Positions 63,630-64,000 of a stretch of 64,000 nt of DNA are shown here, piece after piece. Within the stretch, counting starts at the first letter, position 1; each line of letters begins with the position of its first letter. The stretch comes from Auriscalpium vulgare (lineage: Eukaryota; Basidiomycota; Agaricomycetes; Russulales; Auriscalpiaceae). The translations under genes were made by a program, and so were the position numbers. The DNA is taken from assembly GCA_019915015.1 (NCBI GenBank), contig JAHBBC010000050.1, positions 1 to 64,000 of the forward strand, in the 5' to 3' direction. The notes beneath the pieces are model-generated. The model was not told the origin of the DNA. It worked only from the letters and a program-made list of their open reading frames with translations, and did no database searches.

Positions 63630-63827
63630 TAAGAGAGTAGGAGAGTGTAGATTAAGGAGGTATCGCGAGGGAATGAGTGTGTGAGACACGAAGACGCCGC
63701 ACAACGCGAGCGTCACCTAAAGTCACACGATTGTCACACATCGGGTCACTTATGCCGCGGGCCGAATCGAAAACGAAAGGCGTTTGAAAACGAAACGGAA
63801 ACGAAAACGGTCTACTCTGAGCTCCCC

Positions 63828-64000
63828 TGAACGCGTAGGACGGGGTCTATGTCCTCTTCGCGCGGTTGCCGCACAGGTGGCGCGTCGTCGGGAGGCTGAT
63901 AGTGCACTGTGCGGTGACCGTCCGGACCAACCCCAGTCGTGATGATGATCGGGTTTTCATTTGGGCGGGTGGCAAGGATCGCGTGAATTCGGGGGAAGAC
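63828..64000 (+). mobile_element. Start of a third, truncated Harbinger copy (window edge)
   Basis: 173 bp identical to 59396-59568 (interior of copy 1, within the accessory gene), joined directly to the right end of copy 2 with no terminal repeat of its own. It shares a TGAACGCG junction word with the normal internal sequence. Either a truncated tandem unit or an assembly mis-join. Confidence 0.9.

Larger units (their letters stand above)
60443..63827 (+). mobile_element. PIF/Harbinger transposon, copy 2 (3,385 bp), head to tail with copy 1
   Basis: Identical to copy 1 over its whole length except for two single-G differences in G runs that I could see (GG versus GGG at 61621-61622, and GGG versus GG at 62740-62742). 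It is bounded by the same 67-bp inverted repeats. It starts 3,390 bp after copy 1. Such near-identity means either a very recent tandem event or an assembly duplication. Confidence 0.93.

Overview
The window is fungal nuclear DNA, almost certainly from a mushroom-forming basidiomycete (Agaricomycetes, probably a wood-decay polypore-type genome). The reasons are the many 41-80 bp introns, the GC-rich dense coding, and the gene set: HET-C with a Gly/Tyr-rich tail, cerato-platanin, family-14-like polysaccharide lyases and chromovirus-type Ty3/gypsy elements. Exon joins were checked by hand. For nearly every gene model the summed exon lengths are divisible by three, either directly or after allowing a stated single missing base.

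Bases 1-28,200 are the gene-rich, conserved part. In order they hold: the 3' end of a tri-bromodomain protein (TAF2-like, +), a HET-C heterokaryon-incompatibility-type protein (+), a bHLH factor (-), a small basidiomycete membrane protein (-), a second, paralogous bHLH factor (-), a large disordered Ser/Pro-rich protein (+), a cerato-platanin with a long mucin-like linker (-), a mitochondrial isocitrate/2-methylisocitrate lyase (-) and the ER SNARE syntaxin-18/Ufe1 (+).

Bases 28,300-64,000 are an accessory, transposon-built region. Two near-identical secreted PL14-like lyase genes (28.6-29.9 kb and 38.1-39.4 kb, both -) are a segmental duplication. Between the copies sits a complete 6,861-bp DNA transposon with 32-bp terminal inverted repeats and a perfect 8-bp target-site duplication. 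It encodes one predicted ~1,958-residue protein that joins a ULP1-like cysteine peptidase, a zinc finger and an RNase H-fold transposase. Two Ty3/gypsy chromoviruses then meet tail to tail (39.9-49.1 kb + and 49.6-57.05 kb -). Each has gag-pro and pol in one frame interrupted by a single TGA, and each has an unrecognised extra sense gene (ORF3) after pol. The roughly 500 bp between their ORF3 ends contain a dense run of perfect short hairpins. The second gypsy element is cut in its gag by two tandem, almost identical 3,385-bp PIF/Harbinger elements with 67-bp inverted repeats, plus the start of a third, truncated copy at the window edge.

A recurrent feature is the loss of exactly one base from a homopolymer run in otherwise intact genes (nine sites). 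This looks more like assembly or base-calling error than decay, and it affects how the apparent frameshifts should be read. The best candidates for undescribed biology are the ULP1-peptidase/transposase fusion element and the paired ORF3-bearing, TGA-interrupted gypsy elements with their hairpin-rich junction.
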